From positions 682,001 to 746,000 of the forward strand of contig JBBPEB010000002.1 of assembly GCA_039096225.1 (NCBI GenBank): a stretch of 64,000 bases of DNA, read 5' to 3'. This document shows positions 29,712-42,030 of this stretch, one piece after another. The first letter of the stretch is position 1. Each line of letters begins with the position of its first letter. The DNA is from Blastocystis sp. Blastoise. Taxonomy: Eukaryota > Sar > Bigyra > Opalinata > Blastocystidae. Made by a program: the position numbers and the translations under genes. Below the pieces are notes generated by a model, which was not told where the DNA came from, ran no database searches, and worked only from the letters and a program-made list of their open reading frames with translations.

Positions 29712-30872
29712 TTACAGCTTTTCACCAACATTCATCTCCTGACTGAAAGATGTTGATTTTTTTATATCTTTATTACTAACAATATTGAAAGTAATAGAAG
29801 AATTATTGAAAGTACAGTTACTGAAAAACTTACCTAAATCAGCTACTTGTGAAACCTCAACATCCTCTTGTGTTTGTTGTACCTTCTTCGGTGATTGCAT
29901 CAGTGTCTTCTTGGAAATCATCAATCTATTAGTTATAGAAGAGTCTATATAGTGTTGAGCAACGGCAGCACTCTTCCAACGGCCTTGAACTTGCAATTCA
30001 TGAATACTCGCGTTTCCATTAGCTAGCAATGTTGCCATTGTACGTCTGAAACAATGACCAGTATATTTCTCATAGTTATTTAAACCTAAATATTTAGCTA
30101 TATATTTAGGAAAATCACCTATTGCTTTTAGGCCCACATTCTGAGATGTAAATCCATCGTTTGAAACCACAAGAAAGAAATGTACTTCAGGATCATCAGG
30201 TAGAAGGTTATAGTAAGTAGATAAATGATCATAAATCATTATTCCATCATTCTCATTAGGAATTATACCATCGAATCCACAACCTGCTTGATCAACCTTG
30301 CTTCTTTCAATATGGGCAGTTATCTGTCTATTTTCAATCTATATATTATATATAATAATTAATATTAATAATATTTATATATGTTTATATTTATATATGA
30401 TTACAATAATATTTTTCTTCTTCATAGAATACAGCTCACTCCTACTCAATCCACAATAGATACCAATTATTAGTGCGACCTTCAACTGTAGAAAGTATAG
30501 TCCATCGACAGGAAAATTAATGAATTGAATGCATTCTTCTTTACTAAGAGCCTTGCTTTGCTTGGGAGGAGGACATACCTTGACATGATTTGTTACAGCA
30601 GAATTTATTAGTGAATTAGAAACAGGATTAACAAAGATTTCTTCTTTAGATGTTATCATTTTCTTTATTCCGGAGAGTTTAGATCTTATTGTTGAGCTAG
30701 CGAAGTGTTTATTGATCAAATACTGGGTGTAAATCATTAGACACTGATCAGTAGATTTCCCGGGCATTCTAGATGAGAAGTTTTTAAACTCTTTGTACCA
30801 TTTATCGTATCTATTACCACTTTTAACAGGAATAATATCAAGTTTAGTAGGGATTTCTTCTTTTTCATCCAT
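29712..30872 (-). CDS. tyrosine recombinase (Crypton-like), two exons
   Basis: Exon 1 is 30405-30872 and exon 2 is 29712-30338, joined in phase 0 across an AT-rich intron with GTAATC and TATATAG borders. Exon 1 holds a helical core-binding domain (about residues 15-100) and the first catalytic Arg in YCGLSRSELYSM. Exon 2 supplies HCFRRTMA (His and second Arg), GRWKSAAVAQHYI (Trp in the His/Trp position and the nucleophile Tyr). All expected catalytic residues of the phage-integrase fold are therefore present and no stop interrupts the frame. Recombinases of this kind with introns in eukaryotic transposons are mostly Cryptons, which move through a circular form and have no inverted repeats. 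None is seen here, and the element borders cannot be fixed. Confidence 0.75.
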
Positions 30873-31081
30873 AATGTAAATAAAATATTTATGCTATTAT
30901 TTTTGTTATTATTAACATTTCGTTGTTTAGTTATTTATAAATTTTATAATAATCAAATAATAATAGAGAAAAATGTCAAATCATTATTTTTTATTGGATA
31001 AAAATGGGAGTAAGAAAAGATAATTGGTATAACAAAAACACTATGATATTATTGATTAAAAAAACCCATAAAAATCCATAA

Positions 31082-31207
31082 CAGGCCTATTTTGGTAAAC
31101 TGGGCAATATTTCACGTGTTTACTATTAATAGGGGTCTTTACTTCGTAAAAGACCCCTATTAATAGCAAAACACCTGAAAATTACCCAGTTTACCAAAAT
31201 AGACCTG
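31082..31207. mobile_element. 126-bp palindromic MITE with TAA duplication
   Basis: Nearly the whole element folds back on itself. CAGGCCTATTTTGGTAAACT at the left pairs with its complement (one change) at the right, and the arms meet at a loop ACTTCGTAA (31141-31149). TAA stands on both sides (31079-31081 and 31208-31210). A 3-bp TAA/TTA duplication is the hallmark of PIF/Harbinger (Tourist-type) elements. Confidence 0.7.
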
Positions 31208-31210
31208 TAA

Positions 31211-31819
31211 TATACTATTTCGTGAATGAATAGACTATTGATTATAATTTTTTGAAATAAATTAATATTTCATTTTTATAAATCAGCTTTTTATTCATAA
31301 ATTAAAATAATCTAGAAAAATCTCAATATTTATTAATTGTTTTAATTTTTTTTATATCTTGAATGGCTATAATAATGCAAATATTTAGAAATATATAATA
31401 TATAATTAACTTTGAGTGTTATATAAAAATTATTACCTATTCATATATGGCATTATTAATATTTTTTTATATTAAAAGTTGTTTCTAGAGTTATAATATT
31501 TATCTATCGATATACTATTAGATTCAATTAAACTATTATTTTTTAATGAGACAATTACTTTTAATAAACAAATATGATGTTAGTCTCAGTATATCAGTAT
31601 ATAATCATAAGAAACGATAAAATCATAAGTAAAATCTCCTTTATTTTTAGAACAGTTGCCATGGCAATAGCTGACTCTCACTTTCAAACAGAATTAAATT
31701 GACTTAATCAAAAATAAATAAAACTATACAATCAAAAATAAATATTTTGTCACAATTTTTGATGATAATTACCACGTGGTAATTCCTCCTAAAAAATAAA
31801 AACACACGTATTCACAGGT
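31211..31819. other. AT-rich region left of the retrotransposon array
   Basis: No gene is visible. Around 31655-31800 there are a CCATGGCAA block, TGTCACAA and TTACCACGTGGTAA. These faintly recall the hAT MITE family but are too diverged to call. Confidence 0.4.
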
Positions 31820-32886
31820 ACTATCTAATTCTACATTAGTAGAAGAAATGGAATTAGAAGAAGTATACATATCAGATTCTGAAAATTTTTTTTCTTTTTC
31901 AAAATAAGTTTTATCTAAAACCATATTTTGAGAATTTGAAGAATTATTATTATTTATATAAAAAGTATTTTTTATTATTATTACTCAAATCTTCATTAGT
32001 TGATGAATCCATATCTGAAGAATAATCATGATTATCAGAAGAATTTTCAACTTGGAAGAAAACAGAATTAGGAAGAGTAACAGAAATAGAAGAATGAGTA
32101 TATTCAATTTCAGAATCAGACATAGAATAACAAGAAGATTCATTTTCTGAAGATATACCATAATCAATGCTTATATCATCAGATTCAGTTTCTATAAAGT
32201 CATTAGATTCCATATCTTCTTCTGAAAAGGATATATCTTCTAATATCATATTATTATTATTATTTTCATTATTTTCATTTAATTTCTCATTATTAATCAT
32301 TTCTTTTTCATTCTTTTTGCTATTTAAAGTTTTGTCATAGGATATAGTATCTTTATAAATATCATGTGATTCATTATCTTCAATTCCCATGGAAATAGTA
32401 TGACAAGTGTTTAGAGTATAAGAAGGAGGTTCAATCACTTTGATATCAATTTCTTTAGAAATAGAAGGAGGAATTATATTATTATTATCATTAGATATAT
32501 TAAGTATAGTATGATGATAATCAGTCAAAACATTTTCATTAATATCTTTATTAACAGAATTATTATCATTTTTGTTCATATATATAGATTGTATATATAC
32601 ATTATTTTTATCATCTATTTTTGTATTTTTTATATGGAAGGAATTATCGTATTGAGATAATTCCAATTGATTCTGACTGTAGATAGTCTGCTCTTCATTA
32701 TAGTATAAACCATTTGCGCAGAGCTCCGCTACTTGGTCAACATGACCAAAAATCTTCCCATTCTCTATATTTGTATATAGAGTCGAAACAGTAGAAATCT
32801 TTTCAATCACTATAGTATTTGATTCTTCAACCATATGAGTATTCAGAGTTTGATTATTTGCGTCAGAAGGACCTAATTCTAAAATA
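31820..32886 (-). pseudogene. retrotransposon unit 1, N-terminal Asn/Ser/Glu-rich region, 3'-truncated
   Basis: The frame 32834-31950 is nearly identical to 59864-58980 of unit 3 (starting MVEESNTIVIEKISTVSTL). Resemblance ends close to 31820, so everything downstream (RT and endonuclease) is absent from this unit. A frameshift near 31950 separates the last part. On its 5' side it is cut at 32886 by the 6277-bp insertion; its upstream part is at 39164-40023. Confidence 0.85.
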
Positions 32887-33202
32887 CACTATGAGGCAGT
32901 TTTCTTTTGCAAAATCTCTCCAAAATGAAGATTTGTATATCAGACTGAATCAGAACCCTTTCAGCTTAGTTATAAGCATGGGGAAAAACCTTAATTAATA
33001 TGATAAATTGACGGGAATATATAAAAATTCTTTATTAAAGACCCAATAAAAATGTCTTTTTAATTGATATTGTCCAATAAAACATATTCAAAATAAACAA
33101 AACGATTGGATAATTATTCAAGCATTAATTTACAAAAAATAGAACAAAGACAAAAAAAACAAAAGAGAAAAAAGGAAAATGAGAAAAGAAGAAGAAAAGA
33201 AA

Positions 33203-34541
33203 CTATTTAGCTTTTAAATCGAGTAACCTGGACACATACTGAGCTCCCCCACAAGCAGCTTTTTTTCATTTTATACCTATATAAAAGAAAAGTAAGAATG
33301 TAAACATAAAGAGAGAAATATAAGTATATACCTTCTACGATAGCTTTTGTAAAGGACAGCAGTTGAACTAGATACCATATTTTGGATAGCTAGAATATAA
33401 TTAATAAAAATGAGTAAAAGCATACCTTTCCAATTGCAGTTTTTTTGATATTTTGAGTTGATAATGATATAATAAACCTACAGAATTAGTTATAGAATAA
33501 ATATATATATACCTAATTCATAACTGTATTCATTTGCTTATTATTTTGATGATATAAAGAAGCCTATATACTATTATATGTAAAAAATAATAAAAATACA
33601 TTTTATAGAACCTTTATTATATATTTTTGAAATATGAATAAAAGAAATATTTATGTAAAGATTGAAAAATATAAAAAAATTAGCAGGGGTGGGGGTAACA
33701 GAGAATCTTTTTATTTATATATAAAAATTTCATAAAAATTTGATTTAAATCCAGGAGATAGATGAAAACGTCTGTTTTTCTCTTTTTTTATACTAAAAAG
33801 TCTTTCTTAAGCAAAAGTCTATTAATAAAGTATTAAATGAGTTGTATACGTTTATATATTGTTAGTAATAGCGTTTAAAGACCACTGACAAAACAATTTA
33901 AAGATTCTCAGAGAATGAAGTCTTAATTATGTTTATGAATAGGTTCTATTGATATATTTGCGTGATTTAATTGATAAGAACAGAGTGATGCATAAAATAA
34001 GACAATTTACATTGCTTTATGTTTATATAATTAGTACATTCTTTAAAAAATAATTATTTTTTCTTGTTTATAAGAGTAGAAACATGCTTGTATAAATGAT
34101 TTAAATAAAAAATAAATATAATTTAATTGCTTAACTAAAAGTTTATCAAAAATAATAGATATAATTAGAACACAAAATTAATTATTAGATAATTGAATAA
34201 CGACACTTATTTATCATACGGTTGTATATAAATCAGTTTTAAACTAAACAGACAATAATTTAAATTTATACTAATATTATAATAATAGGAGAATAAATAT
34301 TTATGCATCAAATACATAATATATATTAATAATAGAAGGAGGAAGAAGAGTAGTTAATATATAGTATACTATTTCTATATAGGCTATTTCTTTTGATATA
34401 TTAATTGGAATAGAAAGAGCAGAATAGAATGAAGATAATTAATCATATAAAGAATTATATATGAAGATTCTCTTGAAAGAAGTTATTATAATAGAGTAAA
34501 TATATATTCAATTAAATTAGCCTATATAACATATATAATAC

Positions 34542-34604
<63 letters not shown>

Positions 34605-34719
34605 GTATAATAATAATAATAATAATAGTAATAATAATATATGTATACATAAAATATTTGCTATAATAATACTTTACAGCTAGCATTATCTTCATAAGTT
34701 TTTGGCATATGATTGATTG

Positions 34720-34771
<52 letters not shown>

Positions 34772-35241
34772 ATAGATTTTGAATTGACTTCTTTTTCGAT
34801 AGCATTCGGAAAAGAATTCGGAAGGTATGATATATACGTGAATTTCTTTATTATTACATATATAGGAAGTAGTAGGTTGAATTGATTTCATAATATATTT
34901 CATCATAAACTTATTCTGATTGGATAAAACATTATCCAATGCAGATGATTGGATACTATGCTTCTCACACAATGTTTTAAAGATATATGCTCATTATATA
35001 AATAATCAACTGCTTTTGGACCTATATATATATATACATAATAATAATAAATATAATAAAAAGTTTTATAATAATACTAGATTCTTGAATTATGTTCAAA
35101 ACATATACATACCTGTTACTGCTTCTACTCTTGTTATTCCCGCGGAAATAGATGAATTCTTGAGAGTTATAAATGGATAAATATCTTTAATGTTTTCACA
35201 ATGAGTTCCTATAATAATAATAGTGTAATAATAGATATAAT

Positions 35242-35274
<33 letters not shown>

Positions 35275-35695
35275 CTTACCTAAACATAATTATTTACTGA
35301 TTCCTTCCACTTCAACTCCTCGAACAGTCTCTTTGTAATTATCCGCAAATATACCAGTATAACCACGGGAAATCGAGTCAGTATAGGACATATAATCATA
35401 ATGAACAGAATTAGCTATATATATATAATATATATATTATATATATTATATTATAACTATTATATACTATTCTATTATATTATATAGTATATTATGTTAT
35501 ACTATTATATTATAACTCCTATATACATCGTTAAGTAATAATATTCATGCTTTTCTCAACGTTCTTTAATACTTGTGATAAGCTATTTTGATCCCCTTTA
35601 AATGAATAATCCAATCGCATTATAGAAGGATCTACATGACTTCCTGCCTGAAGAGGAGAAGTTAGAGGGAATTTTGGACTCAAAGGATTAATAAG

Positions 35696-35735
<40 letters not shown>

Positions 35736-35998
35736 ATTATTATATATATATACATGGATCATTAATCTATCTTCGAAGTAGTTCATGAAGGAGATGAGTA
35801 GAAGTGTGATGAATAGAGGTCTGACTATATATATATATAGATAGAGAAAAATAAAAGCAAAATAAGAATAAAAATATTAATATAAATATATATACGTTCA
35901 ATTATCAGAGTTAACAGAGAGATTGACACGTGCGTGAAGGAGGGACTTGGGAACAGAAATGGAAGTCTTTAATAATATAAAATGTTCATTCACACGAA

Positions 35999-36033
<35 letters not shown>

Positions 36034-36538
36034 GACTAACAATATATAATAAAATAGCATATATACAGTATCTATAATGGGAATAGTGTTTCCATCATCA
36101 GTTAATAGTGTTCCTTGATCCCCCAGTTGACCCCCGCCCATGGGGAAGAATGGACATGGATCGATACAAACATATGAATATTTAGCTTTATTCCCGCGGG
36201 GAGGATTCAATATAGCTTGTATACTAGACGTTGATTGTGTTGAAAGAAGAGGAGGAAGATTATTATTATTATTATTATTATAATGAATTGTATAACCATT
36301 AAATGTATGAAACGAGGGAAGAACAGAAAGGGTGGGAATAACATAACTATCTAAACCTATATTTGTTCTTTTAGATTTATTATCTTTGGCTTTTGATTGG
36401 CCGATTTCATCCTCAGAAATATTTGTGTTCTGTAACACAATTCAACATTCTTCCAATAATACAAGAGAGAGATCCAATGAAATTCCTGTACTTCCATATA
36501 ATTGGTTTAAATCCACGAGAGATGGGGGAATAGATCGT

Positions 36539-36576
<38 letters not shown>

Positions 36577-36798
36577 ATATATAATAATAACATAAGCTAA
36601 TTCTACAATACAAATAAGCATAACAATAATAAAATTAAAAATAAATAAATCAACACAAGTATATACTTTTAATGATTTTACTATGTCTTCAAGTTTATCT
36701 TTACCGCACTCAAATGCCCGCCAAAAATACATTTCCTCATTCTCCATAATCGACGTTATGTCCTGCACGTGACTTGAAATATCAGGATAAAACAGTTC

Positions 36799-36865
<67 letters not shown>

Positions 36866-37675
36866 TAAAGATTGAATAACCGCGGGAATACAAGAAGACA
36901 AGAAAGGGAATTGAATATTGTATATATACTCATATTTTAAACAACGTCTATATATATAGAATTATATATGATTGTCCTTATTGTATTTATGAATAACAAT
37001 TATATATACATATATATACCTGATTAATTTCCTCAGTATATATCCGCGACAGGTAGGCGATAGATATATACCTTGATATATAAGTGCTGAAACTGTTCTG
37101 AAATGGTCTGAAAGAATATTAAGCAACGTAGTATACGGTGATAGGTTTACGCGGGAAGTGATTGGCGGGAACTTTTAATTGAGCACGTGCTTTTTATCAG
37201 TTTTTATATAGGGTTGCAGAATTAACTGTATATAGTTATATTATAATATATATATATTATATATAATTAAGAAAATATATATATACATATATATACAAGT
37301 AAATTATATTTCATTGAATAGAAAACATCTGTATCAAAATTTGAATATACGCCTTGAAGATATATATATATAGTATATTATTAGTATATCTGTAATGAAT
37401 TATATATATATATATATACAACACTGGCCATTCATTCTGCACCCATTCGTGTGTCGACGTAGTAGTGTGTCAGAGGAACGAGGGAAGACTAAGATAAAAG
37501 GAGGGATATAATATATATAACTATAAAATTAAATATAAAATTATTCATTATATTGTATATATATACTATAATATACAAATATCATTAAATATAATTATAT
37601 ATATATACTATAATATATAAATATCATTAAATATAATTATATATATATACTATAATATATAAATATCATTAAATA

Positions 37676-37716
<41 letters not shown>

Positions 37717-38010
37717 TCCTTCTGCTCTATACTCCGTGAATACAGTATTCCACATTTCAAGAAGATCATCATATATATAATAATAAGGATCCTATATATA
37801 TTTAAATAGTATAAAAATATCATCAATAATTATGATTCATATTATTATTATATATATCTATATCTATATACATGTGCATAAAATTTTTCAGTACACTGAC
37901 CGCATGGACCGACACCATCACCCATCGACCAAGAATTATCTTTTTTCCCACGGGAAAAATAGATTTATAATCAAATTCGGCTATCTACTTAATTTATATA
38001 TAAAAGAACA
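33203..38010 (-). pseudogene. alanyl-tRNA synthetase, N-terminus missing, with stops
   Basis: AlaRS charges tRNA-Ala with alanine; a second domain removes mis-charged serine. About 14 exons with (TA)n introns can be followed. In order they show KKDNSWSMGDGVGPCGQCTE (near 37920), LLEMWNTVFTEYRAEG (near 37750), VDTRMGAE then MASV (37440), LQGVYSNFDTDVF (37340), LSDHFRTVSALIYQGIYL with CRGYILRKLIR (37080), PMGGGQLGDQG (36130), the editing-site HTSTHLLHELLRR (35790), AGSHVDPSIMRLDYSF (35620), GTHCENIKDIYPFI and SSISAGITRVEAVTG (35150), and a C-terminal CGGAQYVSRLLDLKAK ending in TAG (33203-33205). Missing is roughly the first third of the catalytic domain. In-frame stops occur at 37432, 36442, 35898 (TGA), 35767 (TAG) and 35290 (TAA, where the family has Glu in ELCGGTH), plus a 1-nt frameshift at an A-run near 37945. 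It is inside the CACTA-ended insertion. Confidence 0.85.
34550..34640. repeat. (AAT)n microsatellite in AlaRS region
   Basis: An almost pure (AAT)n run with two interruptions. It lies in an intron of the AlaRS pseudogene near its 3' end. Confidence 0.85.
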
Positions 38011-38014
38011 GATA

Positions 38015-38052
<38 letters not shown>

Positions 38053-38129
38053 TAATAATAATAATTATATATACCCATCTATATTTTGATATATAATAAA
38101 CACTACAAAAAATAAATTAAAAGATAAAC

Positions 38130-38600
38130 AAGTTCTTCACTCAATGAAAGTTAACCCCGTATGTCTATATATATATACAATTTATTATCATAAAAATAGA
38201 ATAAAAATTATATTTAAAAATGTAGAAATAATAAGATAGCGATTAAACTATAAATAAATATAAAAATAAATAATAAAATATATATATAATAGAAAAAATA
38301 AGTGATTGTAATTGAATTAATATAAATACTTACTAGACTGACATATAATAAATAAATACACACTTTTGATCACCAGCAATTATTCTACACTATAAAATAA
38401 ATATAGATTAAATAAATAAAGCTAATTAAGAAATATAATTATATACTGAAAGTACTTTTGATCCAGTTGAGCCACATAGGAAAACACAGAACATGATTTA
38501 ACAATGACTGGGGCTGTTTTATCTTAAAAGACCTGATACCTAAAATAAGAAATGAATTAACTAAAATAAAATATAAAAAATACAACAAATTTGAAACGCA
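38130..38600 (-). repeat. segment upstream of AlaRS shared with the UTP20 locus
   Basis: It is the counterpart of 23980-24520, in the same order and orientation relative to the gene. It is inside the CACTA-ended insertion, while the other copy is inside the 19-kb hAT element. From 38600 to 39150 no gene is seen. Confidence 0.6.
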
Positions 38601-39163
38601 AACATCCTCACTAAATAAAAAATGATATATTAAAACAAAAAACATATTCATAAATCAAGTTCAGCAAAAAAAAAGTAATCAATAGACCCAGTTTCAAATT
38701 TTGATTTTTCTTTTGAAATGAAAAAATTACCGTGTATAACAAAATTTGACTGTCTGAATTTTTGTTTTTGACTTTTTTTATAAACATCATGAAACAAGTT
38801 TTTTCATTTATATTATGAGTCTACATAGTCTATTGAATACATATTGACAACTTTTTACTGAAAGCAAGTCAACATTTCCAAACCACTAATGTGAAGAAAA
38901 CAAACATAAAAAATAGCTCTGTTTGTCAAATAAAGACCCTATTGATTGAATATAATGTCAAAAATCTCATATAAACTCTATATGAGAAGAATAAAGGAAA
39001 ATAGAAAAATAATATTAACTTAGAATTATTTTTTTTTGTTTTTCAGAAAAATTCCTTCTCTAAACCACTTTTTTAGAAGGTCAAATTTTTAAAGAAAAAT
39101 TATTGGACTATTTTTAAAATTAGCCAATCAAAACTCTTAAATAGGCCACCCTGCCTCATAGTG

Positions 39164-40023
39164 ATACATTCTTTACCATTCTTAGTTTTTTCTTCTAGAT
39201 TCATTATATTCTTATTATTACTATCTTTATTCATATCTATATTCATATTTTTAAAAGAGTCCTTATTTTCATCCATAATTAAAGGATTCTTTTTTATAAA
39301 AGTCTTTGATTCACTCTTTTCTTCCATTAATCCGTCATTATTATCTATGATACCATCATTCATAGATTCTAATTGATTAGAAGAATCATCTTGTCTCTCA
39401 AAAGATGATTTTTCTACAGGATGTGTATCAAAGTCATTCACTTGGTTTCTCTCAATACCAAGTTTGACTTGATCATTATATAGGGGAATATTAATATCAT
39501 TATTTAGATTAGTAACTAATTTGTTAGAGTTAATATCCATGACGGAACACGAAGAAAAAGAAAATTCATCATTTAGAATTTTGTCATTTTCATCAATTTC
39601 ATTATTCAAATTTGTTCCATGATGTGGCCAATGGTTTTGAACAAAACCTGTGGTTCTCTTTTCATAAGGTTTCCCTTTATGAAAATGATTACCAAAACAT
39701 CTGGGAGCAAATGAGAAGGAAATTTGATTTTTAGTAGAGCAAAGTCCCAAGTGAGAATTTGAATTTTTGGCTAAAATTTGAATTTTACCAAGAGTTTCCA
39801 ATTGATAGCGTGTTTTATAGACATGCCACCTTGAACTCTTTGAAGGGTTAAAAGTAGACGAGGAGAGGACCAACTTGTTAACAGATGTCGACATTCGTTG
39901 AATTACATGAACCTTTCGGAGCAGGAGCAACGACAGCGGATTTCTTTCATGAGTAATCACCTTCATCTTTTTAAGTTGTCCGTTGATCTCCAAACCACTT
40001 CCAAAGTGATCCTTATCGACCAT
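39164..40023 (-). pseudogene. retrotransposon unit 1, 5' coding part
   Basis: It starts MVDKDHFGSGLEINGQ at 40023 and is nearly identical to 60790-59931 of unit 3. It is Lys/Arg-rich at first (about residues 1-130) and then Asn/Asp/Glu/Ser-rich. The frame runs past 39164 into the inserted DNA and stops at 39100. If the insertion and one ATA copy are ignored, the frame passes directly into the second half at 32886 (KECILELGPSD), so this was once a single long frame. I recognise no domain. Confidence 0.8.
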
Positions 40024-40026
40024 AGA

Positions 40027-40260
40027 CTATATAAAAATAAACAAAAATAAAATTACGCCTTGACCCGGGATCGAACCAATTAATTTAAACAAGAGAAAAG
40101 AAAGATAAGGAACAGAGAAACACAAATAAAAATAAAATAATAATAAAATTGAGAAAGTCAACTTTATTTTAAGATCAAAAACTAAACAAAAACTCCATGT
40201 CAGCATGGAGAAAAAGACATCCAAAGAGGGACGTCAAAAACAAGAATTATATAAAAAAGT
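40027..40260 (-). promoter_or_regulatory. unit 1 leader with tRNA T-arm/B-box
   Basis: The leader is shared by units 1, 2 and 3. It contains a hairpin CCATGCTGACATGG and a T-arm-like sequence GGTTCGATCCCGGG (minus strand, 40064-40077) followed by an acceptor-like TCAAGGCG. GGTTCGATCCC fits the Pol III B-box consensus. The sequence then runs through TATATAG to the ATG of the first long frame. A 65-residue hydrophobic frame (MDVFFSMLTWSF...) covers the leader; its conservation can be explained by DNA identity alone. Confidence 0.55.
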
Positions 40261-40269
40261 TTTAGTTTT

Positions 40270-41963
40270 TTAATTTTTTGCCTATAGGACAGGATAGGTA
40301 GGAGTTTTTGATCTATATAGTTCCTAACTATATATATGATAAGATATCTATATATATATATATCTTTAGATAATATAAAATTTATGATAATAAAATTAAA
40401 GAAATCTTATATTATTAATAAAACAAAGGTCATAATATTATATTTATATATATGTATATATATATAAATATAAGGCATAGTAATATATTATATAAAAAAA
40501 TATTATAAAAAAATATTTTAATTTTATTATTAAAATTAATTAATATTATATTAAAATATGTCCTATTTTAAATTAAATAAAATTATAAGATAAATATATA
40601 AAAGAAAAATAAAATATGGTTTATATATATATATATAGAGGAGAGGAATCTATATATATATATATATACAATATATATAAAAAAATTAATGAATTGTATT
40701 AAAAAGTGATAATAGAGAGAAAGAGAGATCAAAATAGAATAAAAAAGATGGATTTAATAATGAGATGAAATAATTCATCATATGAGAATAAATAAGTTTT
40801 GGATGAAAAATATTTAAGAGAGAATCAGTTAATAGAATATAGAGTATATGAGTAAAAATGAGAATCATGATTTTGATAAAAGTATAAAAATGAAGATGAA
40901 AAATAAGAAATATGAGAATATTTATTTAATAAGAAATGTAATAATGGAAGTAATGAACAATATCATTGCCAAGGAACACAATCATGTGCGCTTTGAATAC
41001 TGAGAAAAAACGATAATAATGAGAAGTATATTGAAAATTTTAGTATAAAATGATGTATAAGTAGTAAAGTAGAGAGACTTATGAAAATTGGAATATATAT
41101 TAATATGAAGGGTAAGGAGTAGTATATAATGAAATTTTAAAATTTTTGAAAACTCGATATTTTTAAGTTAATTTCGGTTTGACTTAGTAATAGGAGAGAT
41201 AATATGAAAACATTAAATTAGTTCTCTTGACTCTATTAGAATTCTAAATTTGAAGAAAACAACTTATTTGTAGTTGATAGATATCCTAGTTGGATTTTAT
41301 TGTGTTTTGGAACACAAATAAGGAAATTAATTTTTTGGGTAACTTAGTCAAAATTTTGAAATAGTGAAAAATATCATAAAAAATGAAATTTTCAGAATCA
41401 AGATTTGAATGATAAATAAACCAAATATAGCTCAATACAAGATGTTTGAGGTATAATAGAGCCTATAAGACCATCTAGAAGGTAATGAAAAATCGATTTT
41501 AGAGAGGACGTCTATATGAAAAAGTATATCTAAAAGTATATATATATTCCAAAACATAAATTGATTTCCTGATTCCATTAGAGTTCGAAATTTGAAAATT
41601 TCAATTGATTATATATATATAAATAGAATATCAACTATTAATTGTGTTTTGGAACACAATCATAAAATTTTGAATAAAATTGATAATTAATACTATATAT
41701 AAGGTATGTATATAAAATCTAGTAAAATTGAAGACTTCATTTAACATAAAGATAATTACATATAAATCATAGATATTTGAATAGAATTGATAATAGAAGA
41801 ATATAATGAAGAAATAAGAAGAAAATGATTGATTTAGAGTATATATAGAAATATGAATTTTGAAAATAATATAGAATGAAAAGTAGAAGAGAATTGAAAA
41901 TAAAAGAAAATAAATGAATAAAATATCAATAAAAGATAAATTAATATGATATATTAATTTAAA
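40270..41963 (-). repeat. unit 2 3' region (conserved, non-coding)
   Basis: About 1.7 kb follow the RT stop and are repeated nearly exactly at 50370-52068 and 61030-62735. The region contains no protein gene. Two hairpins with the core TTGTGTT-TTGG-AACACAA occur at 41300-41317 and 41642-41659, and a related GGAACACAATCAT at about 40975. In R2-like elements the 3' RNA is what the RT recognises, so repeated hairpins here are good candidates. Confidence 0.75.
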
Positions 41964-41974
41964 TTATTGAGATA

Positions 41975-42030
<56 letters not shown>

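Larger units (their letters stand above)
32887..39163. mobile_element. 6277-bp insertion with CACTA-type ends carrying an AlaRS gene
   Basis: The ends CACTATGAGGCAG (32887-32899) and its exact complement (39151-39163) form a 13-bp inverted repeat. ATA occurs on both sides (32884-32886 and 39164-39166), consistent with a 3-bp target duplication. CACTA ends and 3-bp duplications define the CACTA (CMC/EnSpm) group. The flanks are two halves of one retrotransposon unit, as shown by the uninterrupted version in unit 3 (around 59920). No transposase is recognised inside, so it is non-autonomous. The cargo is a broken, intron-rich alanyl-tRNA synthetase gene. Confidence 0.75.

Noticed and set aside
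31655-31820. Another MITE of the CAGTG hAT family
   Set aside because: TGTCACAA and a palindromic block recall the family, but the ends are not recognisable and there is no 8-bp duplication.
38439-38651. 70-residue minus-strand frame as the missing AlaRS N-terminus
   Set aside because: It shows none of the AlaRS class II motifs expected there, and its related counterpart upstream of UTP20 is not open in the same frame.
40027-40224. 65-residue hydrophobic frame in each retrotransposon leader as a membrane protein
   Set aside because: Its conservation is no higher than that of the surrounding non-coding DNA of near-identical units, and part of it is the B-box/T-arm. It is not listed as a gene, though a short leader peptide cannot be excluded.
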